Assembly: GCA_015680685.1 (NCBI GenBank)
Contig: MNCI01037673.1
Location: 462,815 to 526,814, forward strand
From: Gnetum montanum
Taxonomy: Eukaryota; Streptophyta; Gnetopsida; Gnetales; Gnetaceae
Direction of reading: 5' to 3'
Length of the DNA: 64,000 nucleotides
This document shows positions 45,451-58,408 of the stretch, piece after piece. A program made the position numbers and the translations under genes. A model generated the notes under the pieces. The model worked only from the letters and a program-made list of their open reading frames with translations. It was not told where the DNA came from and ran no database searches. Position 1 is the first letter of the stretch, and each line of letters starts with the position of its first letter.

Positions 45451-45504
45451 TAGAGAAATATGACTTGCTATTTTTAGAAATTTGAAGAGAAAATTTTAGG
45501 GAAG

Positions 45505-46470
45505 TCAATACTTCAATTTCTCGATTTAATAAGAAAATTTTGTAAGAAAGCTAGCATTTTTGGGTACACAAATGATGTATCTAGGAAAGCTCAAAGCATA
45601 TCTTATGCAAAAATATCTAATCTTGTGCTACTAAAGAAAGATCAAGTGGAGAAGCCACCAAGTAAATAGGCAACTATAGCATCAACTCTGCTAGCAAACA
45701 TACTAGCTAGAGGTATAAAATAAGAAGGATCTAGTTCATAAACATCAACAACAAAGCAAATAGATTATAAACCTTCCATGAGTCATTTGAAATAAATTAC
45801 TTCAATTATGAGCTAGAAAAGTCAAGAAATATCAAGTATGTACAAAGTTAGGGAAAACCCAAGCAAACTTGCACTATCAATAGGATCAACAAGTGGTCAA
45901 ATCTTATTGCAATGTGCAGAAGAAGATTAACCACAATAAATTACTAGTAATGTTCCATCATTTCATGTAAAATTAGAACCAAAAGAAGGAGCCATTATAG
46001 TAGTTATGCAACACAAGTGTGAATAAGGGATAGCAAAGCTTACAAATCACATCAAAAAAGCCTTCAATATACTTATTATGTCACCTACTAATTTTTTAAC
46101 AGCTAAAGATGCCCAAACAATCATAGAACATCTAGGACAAAAGAACCTGAAGATGTTATTAACAGATTACTACAAATAGGAAAAATTATGTGGGACCTTT
46201 TAATATCACTATGATGTAGTTAAAGTTAATTTCTACCAAAGAAAATCTAGTTATGTTTTAAACAATATTGCAACATGCAAAGTTAGAGATCCAAAAACTA
46301 CAAAATGAACTAGCCCAACTTTGAATTGAAATGCAAGACCTAGATACTTGAAGCAATTTAGAACTAAGCAGTTGAATCAATTGATGACTGAGCAAAAATA
46401 GTTGGAAATTGAAAGAGAAAACATACATTCATGCTAAAGCAATCATAGATGTAGAAGAAGAGAAACATAA
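45505..46470 (+). pseudogene. Env-position ORF of element H, second part
   Basis: After the LINE, the frame resumes with FLDLIRKFCKKASIFGYTNDV, matching CLIKKLYQRGGIACYTNDV of A and CLIRKLCKRAGIVYY of C. A weakly preserved C-terminal part (SSMYKVRENPSK, LTNHIKKAFNIL) leads to Lys/Glu-rich stretches ending near 46470, where element C begins. Confidence 0.7.
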
Positions 46471-46474
46471 TTTT

Positions 46475-47176
46475 TATTATGGTTAAGTGTAATTGATGCA
46501 TATGATTTTTATTATTTTATGTTTTATGTTCGTGGTGCTTAAACTAGAGAAATGAAGTAATTTAATGGCTAATTTAATCTAACTAATTAATTAATCTATA
46601 ACTAATCCTAACATAAGTATCTGATCCCACTTTTTGTACACATTCTGAACATGTATAATGCTACTCAGTTACCAAGCATTAAGCATTTCTAGGATTACCA
46701 AACATCATGTGCATGCTCGAAGTGGTCGTACTTATGTTCTTACTTAATTGCTATTTAACCTAGCTAGCTTAGTTTGACTTAATTAGCTTAATTACTTAAA
46801 AGCATTAAGAAAAATTGCATAAAACATTCAATCTAGCCAAAGTGCTGCAAGGTTTATTAGAAAGCTCATCTTTATTACCGCACACACTGACATGCTCAGG
46901 TACAAAAGTGCTTAAATAAAGATTCGTACACTCAATGGCTCCTACTACAAGCACTCAGGAAATATTCTAACTTTGGAGAAAAGAAACTCCAAGAGCTTTG
47001 CTACTCTATGATAAGACCTATTGCCTAAACACAGCGCTATAGCATGTATTTATGGGCAAAAGCTAATACTATGTTGACGGGGCCATGTCAACACATCAAA
47101 TCATGCTTCGACGAGGCCTAGTTGACGAGGCCTAGTCGACGGGGACTAGTCGATGCAACCAATCCATGGTTCATCA
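46475..47176 (-). repeat. 3' LTR of element C, outer end missing
   Basis: It starts TGATGAACC after the polypurine tract and follows the 5' LTR through GTCGAC-type U3 repeats, the TATA region and AATAAAGATGAG. It breaks off about 165 bp before the expected CTCATCA end, at TATGGTTAAGTG. The loss removes the terminal U5 and any clean target duplication. Confidence 0.85.
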
Positions 47177-47559
47177 TACCCCCATGACTGAATGAAAACT
47201 CATCCTCAAGTTCTTCGCAAATTTGGAAAGGTATGGGATCATTAACTAATGAAAAACATACTACAAACACAAACAAACACTATGTGCCTAAGTGTATAGA
47301 TATACAATCATCATAAAATTTTCTAGTATTCAAAGCTACAAAATTAAATACCAAGATAAAATTTGACAAACATATTCTCCTCTGATGGCATGAAGATGAT
47401 GGAGAAATTTAAACAGTCCTAAGTAGTGGAGGCTCCTAAGGTTTTGAGGGATCTTCTTCTACTTCAGGCACACTCAATAGTTGAGGCTATTATGGTTGTT
47501 CTACTACTACTACAATGTCTAGTGGAAGATAGAAAGCATCCAACAATGCTTTCACCTTC

Positions 47560-50272
47560 TCCTCCTTACTCTTGGGATCATGCATGGTCCACACAACTTT
47601 ATTAATGAAGCTGGAATGGGCACATCCCAAGGATAGGGCATTATTGGGAATAGCTCCTTGACATCGACAAACTAGGTAGCAAATTCTTTACACTTAATGT
47701 CGAACATCATGATTACATTCAAAAATTTCTAGTAGTCATTCATCCTTCTAGCTATGTTCTCAAAAATTGATCTTTGATTGGTAAATTTTTCTCTGAGAAC
47801 TTCAAGTTTAGCATCTGCAATCTCAAGCTTTTGCTTGGTCTCCTTGTGATGCTTGAACTCTACCTTGTACAGCAAGTACACACTAGCCACATACTTTTGT
47901 AATTCTAACCATAGCCATCTAGTAGTCAGCATTACTAGCTTTGCGTATCAAAGATTGGTAGGCTCCATGTATTCAATCATCTCTTCTATTTGCAACTCCT
48001 TCATGCAGATCTCTACTTTATTATTGGCATCTATCTCATCAATGATAGGTTGTCACATTTCTCTTCTTTGCTAGAGTTTCTAGAGGACCTCATTGACTTT
48101 TGCCTTAGCCATTTGGATATGGTTTTCGTTAACTTCTTTTTGTAGGCCAACCTGATCTCTATAATGATCTTTGACTATCTCAAATTTTAGAGCCTCATTC
48201 TTCCAAGTGGCAATTTCAATTGCAAATTTCTAGTGTAAGGTGCAAACTTCCTCCATGCGGAGATTTCTATTCTCCACTACCAATCTCCTAAGCTCAGTGT
48301 TCACCCTAGCTAGCTACTCCTACTATTGATAGATAAATTCTTGCAATTGTTGTTTCTATGCATCAACATTCCATAGGCCATGATTTTCTATTATCAACAT
48401 CTCATTCCCTTGGTGCATCTAGACCAAGTTCCTTTAAACTAAATATGTTTTGGCCTCAACCATAGACTAGTCAAAGATGATTTTCTCCATCCCCACCTCA
48501 ACCTATTTAAATCTATCCTAAGCCTATTGAAAAGCTTCACCTCTTGTTAATGCAAGATTGAGGAGTGCGAGATTAGCAAAATGGGCCCTTAGTTCGATAA
48601 CTGCTACAACCAAGTGTTGGTTTTATGCTTAAGTCATTTCAAGTTACCCTTGCATAATTATGCACTTGCCCTTCGCTTTGAGTAGCTCTAATTTGATTAC
48701 TATGATGTTATCTAAAAAATCAAAGATATCTAGCATCGGTTGCTTGGTTTTCACCAGTCAATCAAGTAATTCTTCATGCTAGGCTACACTTAATTTTTCG
48801 CTAATAGTCCCTATGGATGTTTGTACATCTCTGATTACAGAAACATTTGGTACAAGCATCACAAGTGCATTTAAAGCTTCAACGATTCTGTCAACCACTA
48901 CTTCTGCTACTGTCACCTGCCCTTGGTGCTACATCACCAAGATAGTTGCCCCTTTGCCCTCCTCCAAGTGCATCAAAAAAAAAGTGGCATTCCCAAAGAG
49001 CTTTGGAAATTTTTGTTGTTGCAAGAGAGACACTGTCACCTCTCGAGAATTAGGATTCAACATCATAGGTAGTTGCATTCTTTGGGCTAAGAATATTGGC
49101 TTACCATCCTCCATCTAGCTTATCTTTTGAGCCACTTTGGTAAGGTGACTCATTCCAAGGTAGTACATAGATGGATCCCCACCACTAGTTCCTACTCACT
49201 ACTCCCACTTATGCAAGAGTTCTTCTTAGATTTTGTGCAAGCGCTCAATGGCTGTGCAAGACTTCAACATTGTTTCTTAACTAGGTGGTGGAAGTGGTGG
49301 TAGTTGCTCCTCTTTTCTTGATATGGTAGGAGTCTTATTGTTCATCATTTTAGACCAAGAGGCAATGGAAGTATGTTGAATCGTATCCTTAGCGTAGTAG
49401 ACTATCCCTGCTCTTTTGCAGAGTTTTCTGATTAGGCATGAAAATGACAAGGTTTTCCTTCCATGTTCATTCTCCTTGAAACACTTCACTATCTCTAGAT
49501 AGATCAACTATGGAAGGTTAATTGAAAATTTTTCACTTAAAGCGACAAAGGCACTAGCGAATAAGGTTATTACCTTGCTAGGCCTCACCGTTGGATTGAG
49601 GTAGTAGGCTACTATCTTGAAGTATGTTCACTCCACTGGTGTGAGAGCACCAAACTCATTATGATCAACCCCATAACATTGCTACGTCCACTCCCTTTTG
49701 GCCTCAAGGTCTTCTTTCATTTAGATTTCTGTCAAATGAGTGCCAAAATTAGGCAAACTAAGAGCCTATGCAATCACTTCTACCAAGTAAGACACTTAGA
49801 TGTCCTTGATTCTCACAGTGGCTCCTACCTTTCTACTATTTTAGAAGAGATATGTCTTCCCCATGTACGATTCCCCATTGGTAGTGATGATTGGCCACAT
49901 GGGAGAGCTTTGCAATTATGTCTTGACTTCTAGTGATACATGTTCTAAAAATGGTCCAAATTTTAGTTCTTAGAGAACTAATTGTTGGACATCACGAGGT
50001 TTGATCATATCTAGGTAGGCTTGTGTCAATGTGACCTCAACTCCTGGTATGGGCCCTAGTGCCTCTTCTCTTTGGGATTATTCAGTTGCAACCTCTTCTT
50101 CAAGAATCTATTAAATAGATTCCACTTCGAGCTCCTCCCGAAGAGGTCCCATAGCATAAGTTTTTACTGCCTGGTCCTGAGCTTACTCTTCTTGGCCTCT
50201 TCCAATTCATGGTCATTTATCCTTTGATTGTGATGGTCCTCCTTTCTACGGGAATTTTAGTCTAGGTGCCAT
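47560..50272 (-). pseudogene. Env-position ORF of element C (about 900 codons)
   Basis: From MAPRLKFP at 50272 the frame passes GPIPGVEVTLTQAYLDMI, CYGVDHNEFGALTPVE, NPTVRPSKVITLFASA and TLSFSCLIRKLCKRAGIVYY. It then runs into a long heptad-rich part (LARVNTELRRLVVENRNLR, FKHHKETKQKLEIADAKLE) ending near WDVPIP. The (P/S)CLIxxLCxRAG box is the strongest landmark and resembles the putative plant transposon protein domain. Conservation of both halves in A, B, C and H argues that it is a genuine family gene. There are more than 25 stops, largely TAG. The pieces at 48929-49114 and 47729-47932 are the cleanest. Confidence 0.75.
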
Positions 50273-52300
50273 CTATAATCACAACATGACCAAGGATTAG
50301 CACTTAATGTATAACTTGAAACATTGGGAATACAATATCTCTTAGGATAGTTACACTTGGCTAAGTTGTGATCATAACCTAGTTGATTATTTTAATATTA
50401 ATAATTAATTGTAGGTATACGAGAGTTTATTGGAAAGGTTAAACTCTCAAAAGTTAATGGTTTAATGTTATTCAATTCATTAACTCCTTAGGTGAGTTAA
50501 AAAAATTTGAAAAATTTTCATAGGAAACCTTAAGGTTTGTGGCCCCACGACTAAGAGCTTACCTCCGATAACTACATGATCAAAGAACGAAGTGATTTGG
50601 ACAATGGTCTTAAAGTTATGGGCTTTAGAAGGTTTTGGGCTTTGAAAATTTGCAAAAAATCCCCTCTTATTTTGAAGCAAGTGACAAAAATTTTCAAAGT
50701 GTTGGACAGTATTTATAAAATTTTTTGGCTACGTTAATGGTGCCTAGTTAACCACCATTGACTTTGTTAAAAGTAATGAAAAACAATGAGTTTTTGAGCA
50801 AAATTTGGGTCAAATGGAAGCCCGAAAAGTCAAAAACCTAATGAAATCATTAGAAGAGGGTTCAATATTTGAAAAATTGAGGAATGAGTAGGGAATGAGA
50901 TTTGATAAAGAAGAATGGCTTAAGGAGCACATAGTTAAATGCACAATGGGATGCACAAAAGATTTTGATTACAAAAATGTCTAAGGGCTAAGAACTTAAA
51001 TACCCAAACCATGAGATATGCAAGTGGGACCTCCCCATAGTGGCACATGCCCTTTTTTCCCTTGCATATCCTCAACTAAGGAGTCCATGGGCCCCATAAT
51101 TAATTAGTGGTTACAAAATGTTAAGGACCAAACCCAAAGAATCAATTTTGGAATTTCAATACATCAAACTACAACATGAAACAAAAACATGAAAACTAGC
51201 ATTGAGGTGAATTATGAAGAGCATTGATGGATGAGAGAGAGAGAATGGAATGGATGTTCCAATCATCATCATGTGAAGTCCCTTGTAAGAATCATGGTTA
51301 AATGGACCGATAAAATCCACCCTCAGTCTAGACCAAAACCAACCTCTTTAAGTGACTCCACATCACCATTCTAGCACCAATCTACCCCCTCAAGACATAA
51401 GAATGCTCCTATGGACAACCACTGTTCCTTATTTGAGAAGAAAAGAGAAGTAGTAAGTGAGCAAGATCCTTAGTTAGAGGGGACCTTTAGGCATAGGTAA
51501 CATGTCTTTTTAGTCCCATAACCAATGCTTATAGCTCATTTATTTTTTCTAAGGGATGTGCTTTGAATTCCCATCATGTTTTGTTTTTCTTTTTGGATGA
51601 AAACCACACCATGCAACGACTAATTCAACTTCCTATTATTGGTCAACACGAAACAGTAAGAAATCCATGAAAAACACACTTGGACTCAAGCTGGCAGAGA
51701 GGCACAAAGAGTATTGAATCCCCTTGAAGCCACATCCTTTTCAAACCTTTGAATCTTTTTCAACCTTGGAGACTACCAAGGTGACAAGTTTGTTAAGGTT
51801 TTATTAATGAAGGAGGCACCTCATGTTCCCAAAATTAGGAAAACCATAGCATTTGTGAATGGGTGGATGATGTGGACTCACTACCTATTTCATGAAAATA
51901 GAATCCCATCTTAGTTATTATTCATCAAAATTAAAAAATAAAAACCAAACATTATCAAACAAAAAAATTAACTACAAACCACCATTAGTATCCGGCAATA
52001 GCATCACTATGTCCTATTGGCAATAAAGTTCTTTTTATTAACAGGAATTAGAAAATCACACTAAACTAAAGTAAAATATATGTGTAAAATACTCACGAAA
52101 GATTTAATGTACTAACTATGGTGTAAAACAAAAAATAGTGTAAAATAGGAAAAAGTTTTAAAATTAAAAAGGTATAAAATAAATAATTTGCAAAAATAAA
52201 AAATAGAAAAACTAAGGAGCCATGTATATGGTAAGCATGGATGGCCATCACCCCCATGACTAAGTTGGAAGGAGGAGATCCAAAAAAATTATGGTTGTCC
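50273..52300 (-). other. Non-coding segment of element C between integrase and the downstream ORF
   Basis: The segment includes the T-rich stretch (52230-52100 on the minus strand), the part shared with A 14120-15700 and B 31310-32400, and one copy of the GACATGTTAC-type motif near 51490. The reading from about 52300 to 52100 looks open but is T-driven. No gene is called. Confidence 0.6.
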
Positions 52301-53510
52301 ATATGTTAAGGTATTTGTTGCATCAACTTTCTTGGGGTCATGGAAAGGATTTATGTGTTGGATGTTGACCAACTACTTTTTTTTGGACTATTAGGCTTTT
52401 ACATTAACATGGCCCTAGAAGGAAAATTTTTTAAAATGATGTAAGGTCCTTCCCATAATGTTTGAAAATTGGTTCATCGAGGTACGTATTGGGGGTTCTA
52501 GTAGAGAACCTTATCTCTTGGCTGAATTTTCTCTTTGCATATCCTAAGGTCATAACATTTTTTGTTGAATGTCTTGTGCACTTCATTCAAGGATAGGGCC
52601 ACTAATCAATTTTTGTCAGCACATTTAGGTTGATCAATTTTTTGTACACCAACTCATAAGGAGAGAACCTCATAGGGAGTTTTCATGTTGAGTGGTAGGC
52701 CAAAAGGGCATCATTAAGTTTTTTGCTTCAATCTCTCCTATATTTGCTAATGGTTCTTGTTAGAATCTTTGTGATCTCTCAGTTAGTAACCTCTACTTAA
52801 CCATTAGCTTGGGGGTGAGAGGGTCTTGTTAATTTATTTTCAACCCCCAAGCATTGCATGAGTTTCCAAAAAGTGGCATCTGTAAAATGGGTTCCATTGT
52901 TAGAAATCAGTGTGCCTAGCACCCTAAACCTATTTGCAATGTTTTGCTATACAAATCGAGCAATAGTGGATGATGTACGGTCGATGACAGTTATTGCTTT
53001 TGCCCATTTTGTTTAGTAATCAACAGCTATGATAATATAGGCCTTTCTATTGGACATGGGTGTCATGGAACACATGAAATCTATGTCCCATATGTTGAAG
53101 GATTCCAATGGTTGAATCCACTATTGAGGATCCTCCATTCATGATGTCATCCCACCATCTTGTTGACAACATTCATGGGAACAAACAAACTAGTGGGCAT
53201 CCCTAAAGATTGCAGGCCAATAGTATCCTACCATTATGATTTTTATGGTCATGCGTCTCTCTACATAGTGGCCCCCACAAGGACCCTCATGAGCATCCTA
53301 GAGAACACGTAATTGATCGATATCAAGGACATACCAATGAACCAGGCCATTAACGCACACCTTGTAAAGGTGTCCATTGATTTCCATGAAGTGTTTGGCC
53401 TGATGAAGAAACCATTGTTTCTTCCTATAGCCCAAATCTTGTGGCATCTCCTCAGTGAGAAGATAAGTGAGGATGTCATCATACCATTTTGTTTTTATGG
53501 GCACTTAATC
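52300..53510 (-). pseudogene. Athila-like integrase of element C
   Basis: The minus strand reads WYDDILTYLLTEEMPQDL, HEGPCGGHYVERR, GYYWPAIFRDAH and a Cys pair in the zinc-binding region. The catalytic core has IWDIDFM (first Asp), then LISNNGTHFTD, where the expected SDNG has become SNNG (codon 52901-52899, Asp to Asn). The last signature, HPQANG*VEVTN, keeps the catalytic Glu. LLAYHSTWKLPM and GMSPYxLVY-like blocks follow. With D-N-E instead of D-D-E plus several stops, the enzyme could not catalyse strand transfer. Confidence 0.88.
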
Positions 53511-53619
53511 ATTTATTACACCAACAAAGAGGAATTCATTAAAAAATTGGAAAAAGAGAGGTCTCTCCTCCTCTTTGCTATCCCATAGTAACTGAGACAA
53601 GTGATTAGTGATCACATTC

Positions 53620-54870
53620 TCAGTTCTCTTTTGATCTACCATTGTAAGATTGAATTCCTGCAAGATCACCAACCACCATATGACATAGGAGCTCCATTGG
53701 CTTGTTCATAAGGAAGCGGATGGCACTATCGTCAATGTACATAAACACTTTGTATCCAAGCACATAGTGCCTGAACTTTTCCAAAGCATCCACCAATGTC
53801 ATTAGTCCTTTTTCTGTTGTAATCTAGTTTAGTTGTGCACCCACAATTTTCTGGCTTGCACAGTGCGTATAATATGGATGTTTTCAGTTGTCCAACTACA
53901 CAAGCACAGCTCCCAAGGCATAGTTAGATGCATCTATCATTATATGAAATGGTCTAGACTAGTCAGGTGCTCATAGAATTGGAGTCTCTACAAGCTTCTT
54001 CTTAAGACTCTACAATGCACTTTCACATTCCCTGGTCCAAATGAATGGAGCAGCTTTCTTCATGAGCTTGACCAATGATTTTGTGATCTTAGAGAAATTC
54101 TCTATAAATCGTCGGTAGTAGCCAATGTGTCCAAGGAATGACTGAACATCTTTGATAGTTTCCAGTTGATAAGTTATTCCTTGGATGATCCTTATCATTT
54201 TAGGATCTATCTCAATCCCTACCTAAGAAATTCTATGCACCAGTACAATGCCTTCTTGGACCATTAAATGGATCTTTTTCCAGTTGAGATAAAGATTCAT
54301 CTCCACACACGTTTTAAGCACTTACTCAAGGCAGTCCAAGGCTTGCTCAAATGTAGCACCATAGGTGGAGAAGTCATCCATGAAGATTTTGACCCCGCTA
54401 CCAATCTATTGCTAAAACATGCTTAAGACCAAGTGTTGTAATGTTGCTGGAGCATTACATAGACCAAAAGGCATCTTCTGATATGCAAAAGTCCCCAAGG
54501 AACTTATGAATGTAGTTTTGGCTTGATCCTTTAGCACAATCTGGATTTGGTTATAGCCACTATAGCCATCCATAAAAAGGTAATAGCAATGCCCAAATAT
54601 AGTGTCCAATACTTGATCCACAAATGGCAATGGAAAGTGATGTTTGAATATTTCCATATTTAACAACCAGAAGTTGATGCAAACCTACCACTTAACACCT
54701 ATCTTTAGCATAATTACAAGTGGGCTAATCCACTTACTATCCACAATGAGATAGATAAACCCCACCTTGAGGAGTTGTTCAATTTTCTCTTTGACAATCT
54801 ACTTTAATTTGGGATTCAATCACCACTGCGACTATCTCTTTGGCTTCATGCCTAGATCAATGTAGATACA
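53620..54870 (-). pseudogene. Athila-like RT and RNase H of element C
   Basis: RT carries FKHHFPLPFVDQVLDTI, YLFMDGYSGYNQIQIV, MPFGLCNAPATLQ and the catalytic box FMDDFSTYG (FMDD codons 54384-54373), the form typical of Athila. The connection reads FLGHIGYYRRFIENFSKI and FIWTRECE. RNase H follows with FHIMIDASNYALGAVLV, TEKGLMTLVDALEKFRHYVLGYKV and IDDSAIRFLMNKP. Stops are relatively few and mostly TAG, making this the best-preserved RT in the window. The order gag-protease-RT-RNase H-integrase is that of Ty3/gypsy. Confidence 0.93.
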
Positions 54871-57800
54871 ATGCTGGCATATCCTAGGATCGATCCCTAT
54901 GGCTTTAGGATATGACCAAGTAAAGGTCATTAATCATTTGTTGAACATCCTCAACAGCATCTATTTTTGTTCAAAAGTAAGATTAGCATCGATTGTTACT
55001 AGCTCGTCATTTTTCAAGAATGCATACTCCATGCCAGTAGAGAGAGTTTTCAACTCTAAGGATTATTGTTTAAAATTCTCAAGGATTTCCAACTCTCCCA
55101 AATAGGTATCATCATTTGCATTATTAAAGAGCTGGTGATAAACTTGCTTAAGTTTATCCATGCCTTCAACATAGGCACATGTCAGGCTCTCACCAAGTTC
55201 CATGTAAAGTGTGCTGCTTCCAAGGTCAACTATCAGCCACTGGGTGCCATCCTATTTTGTGGCTGCTATGTACAAGCACCTTTGAATTTGAAATTCATCT
55301 ACACACTGGTTACATGCTTTGATGGATGTGTTCTTAACATAGAAGAGTTTCTACACATAGTTGCACCCATTATCATTGTATGTGATGCATGGAACTCTAT
55401 TCTACTTGATCTTTCCAAATTCACTTTCCTTGGAAATTTCAAAGGAGAGATCTCTAATGTCCATTCATGCATCAATAATGCTCAACCATGCCCTTCCCAT
55501 AATAATTGAGAAGTCTCCCTTGTAGTTGTCAACATTGATCACCAAAAAATTAGTAGGATAGGACCAACCACAAACAGTGATCACAATGTAGTTCATAAGT
55601 CCCAAAGGAATCGTAATTGATTATTCTACCAATTCTAGGTGGATATTGCTCTTCTTGAGAGGCGGCAGGTTCCATGCTTTGTACATGTCATGGAAAATTA
55701 TATTGACATCAGAACCTGAATCAAGAAGAGTCTTGCATGGCTCATGTCCAATGATCTACAAGTAGATGAGAGGACTTCCACGGTCATATCCTTTCCAAGG
55801 AAGGTTGCCAACCTTGATCCATTTAGATATAGTGTGGCTTAACATGATAGTGAAAATCTTAGGAGGCATTTGGTTTGAAAGGTACTCAAAAGGATTTGAT
55901 GTAGAGGATGATGGAGAGAAAGGGTGGCTAGCTACATTAGTCTATGAGGAATTGGGAGGACTGTTGAGTTGGAAGAATGGTTTTTTTCGAGATCTAGGTT
56001 CCAAACCACTCAACTAGAAAGCTAGTTGTAAGTTAATAACCCTAGTAGTATTACATTGTTGCAGCTATGATGGAATTTCATCCTACATAGATGGAGCAGG
56101 AGGTAATTGGGTTGAGGGTGGAGGAGCATGTGCTAAAGGATGAGAAGGATGATATGAATATGGGGTTTCCCCTCTAGTACATGAAGAATGAGTTCTGTGA
56201 TACTTTGAAGGGTGGTAGTAGTGCTGAAAAGAAGCATGACTAGAAGAGGTACAAGGGACATTGGTTGCTGAACATAGGACCCATAGGGATTTGGTTACCT
56301 GTAAGGGTATTGCTACCTTGGTGGTGGCATCCCCCATGATTATGGGTGTTGGCACTACTAGTACTGCTCATATGGTTGTGGTGGAGCTCCACTTAGATAA
56401 TAAGCTTCTTGTTGTTGTGGAACTGCCTTGGCTTCTTATTAGTTTAGGATTCAACACATACACCCTAGAGTCTTGCAAGTGTGACACGATAGGGTAACAT
56501 CCTTTAGGATTCTCGTATTAACAGGTGTCACATCCACCATCATCATCTGACTCTGTATCCACAACTTCTTCTATTGTAGCAACTTTTCCCTTACCCCTTT
56601 GGTAGGCACGTTCAGCTTCCTTCTATCTCCTACATTCATGATCACTACTCTACTCTCTTGATTCTTTGGTGATTTTTAAAGTAGTTTGAAATTTTTCATC
56701 CAAAAAATCCCACATTTTATCTACCTTGGCCAAAATTTTAGATTTGGATCAACAAGGTCTTTTTTTTTATCACCTCATCAAGTGTGACTCCTCATCACTA
56801 TCACAAAATCAGACTTCCCTCTTTCTGATGAATGGATCCCTATTATATTTTTTAGCACTTTCACATTTCCTCAACTCTCCTTCTTTTGCTACCTGCTCAA
56901 TTAGCCTTTGAATTTGATGGGCTCTGAGTTCTAATATTCTCCCTTGGGCATAGACCCCAAGAGTTCTTCTTATTTCTGATCTAAGTCCATCTATGATATG
57001 GTGAAGTTGTTCCCGTTGAAAATAACCTTGGCTAAGGCATCGGCTTATGAGAGAATAGTATCTGCCCATGGTAACATCCAAGGTTTCATGATTTCCTTGC
57101 TTTCATCATTGGATTTTCCTTCTTATATTAGACACTCTGAAGTACATCTGATATTTATCATTAAATAACTCTAGCAATGTAATCCACCTGCAAATGGATT
57201 CCAGATCTAAGGACCGATACCAACTTTCTGCTTCCTTGATGAGTGTCTTGGGAAATAGCTTAAATTTCTACCAATCATTTTCAATATTTTGTAAGGCATA
57301 GGCATTATGAAAAGCTTGAAGATGTGTTTGTGGATCAAAGTTATATCCCCCCTCAAATCTAGGAATATTGTTCATATGAAGTCATTTGCTCCGATTATCT
57401 TTCACATGTCTCATTGGAATTTTTATGGCCTCTACAATATTTAGCATGCTTTGAGTTGCGAGCAAAGGCTCATCATCATCATTATTTTGATGACTTCGAT
57501 GATGTCCTCTACTACCCCTTCATTCATGGTGGGCCCAGCAATAATCATTATTATCCTGTTGTTCACCTTCATCACAATTATTCTTTCTACAGTGTTTGTT
57601 ATAACCAAAAGAGAAAGAAAAAGATGCACATGAAGAAGGCAAAGAGGAAGGAGGACTACTACCACCATGGTGTCTACCAACTCCTCTATGGTTCTCACAA
57701 CCACGTTCATCAGTTTTACTATCATCTTGATGCTTGTCTGAGCCCATGCCTTGACTTTCATTTTTACCTAAACCTAAACTACTGATAATAGACTGCAAAT

Positions 57801-58255
57801 TTAGGGTTACACTTCCATTACCAATAACAAGGGGTGGAGAATCCTCATGTTGAGAACCCCTAGAGGGAGGATCCTCATTATCATTTTGGTTAAGTAGGAA
57901 CTATGGATTGGTGAACCATTTTCCCTTCATAATCTTGTGATGCTTCTCCCAGTGTCAATCTCTCCTACATTGTGTTTCAGTGGGATAATAGTCCCGATAT
58001 TGATAATCATGAACAATGTACCCATCTTGAAGATCTTAGATGCCTAACCTCCTAAGAGTTTGAAGCAGCATCCAAGGCACAGATAAATCAAAAGCCATTA
58101 CAATGTTGCCTTCCATATCTTACCATCATAGTTGTTCATCCTGATGTAGGATGAAGGTGAAGTTAGGCACATACTCATCTAGATGAGTATACACCACCTT
58201 GCATTCTTGAGGAACTAGTAGTTTAGTATTATCGCACTTATGAGAAGAAGACATT
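54871..58255 (-). pseudogene. Gag and protease of element C
   Basis: Starting at MSSSHKCDNTKLL (58255), gag contains VYTHLDEYVPNFTFILHQ, WFTNP, a Ser/His/Asp-rich linker (57800-57500) and the core HMNNIPRFEGGYNFDPQ, FHNAYALQNIEN, ESWYRSLDLESI. A zinc-knuckle remnant follows (CDTC*YENPKGCY, about 56535-56495). The protease near 55715-55640 reads LLDSGSDVNIIFHDMYKAWN with the Asp intact. A spacer of about 240 codons leads to RT. ORFs on the plus strand at 54899-55509 and 55766-56017 are shadows. Confidence 0.85.
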
Positions 58256-58384
58256 TTGCAATACAAATAAAATATTAGTGTGCTTATGTGATTATATTTA
58301 TTGTGATGATGATTTTGACCTTAGGGTCCATCCAATGATGTTAATGATGTTCACTAAACTTAGATAGTGCACATTTCAAACAAA

Positions 58385-58408
58385 AAAAGTCCCCAACAAT
58401 GGCATTGA
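58385..58408 (-). promoter_or_regulatory. Primer-binding site of element C
   Basis: After CTCATCA the minus strand reads TCAATGCCATTGTTGGGGAC, aligning with the primer sites of B and F and with the tRNA-Asp type used by Athila elements, apart from C-to-T and G-to-A changes. Confidence 0.65.

Noticed and set aside
57414-57798. Long plus-strand ORFs opposite C gag
   Set aside because: They are shadows of the His/Asp/Ser-rich gag linker on the minus strand.
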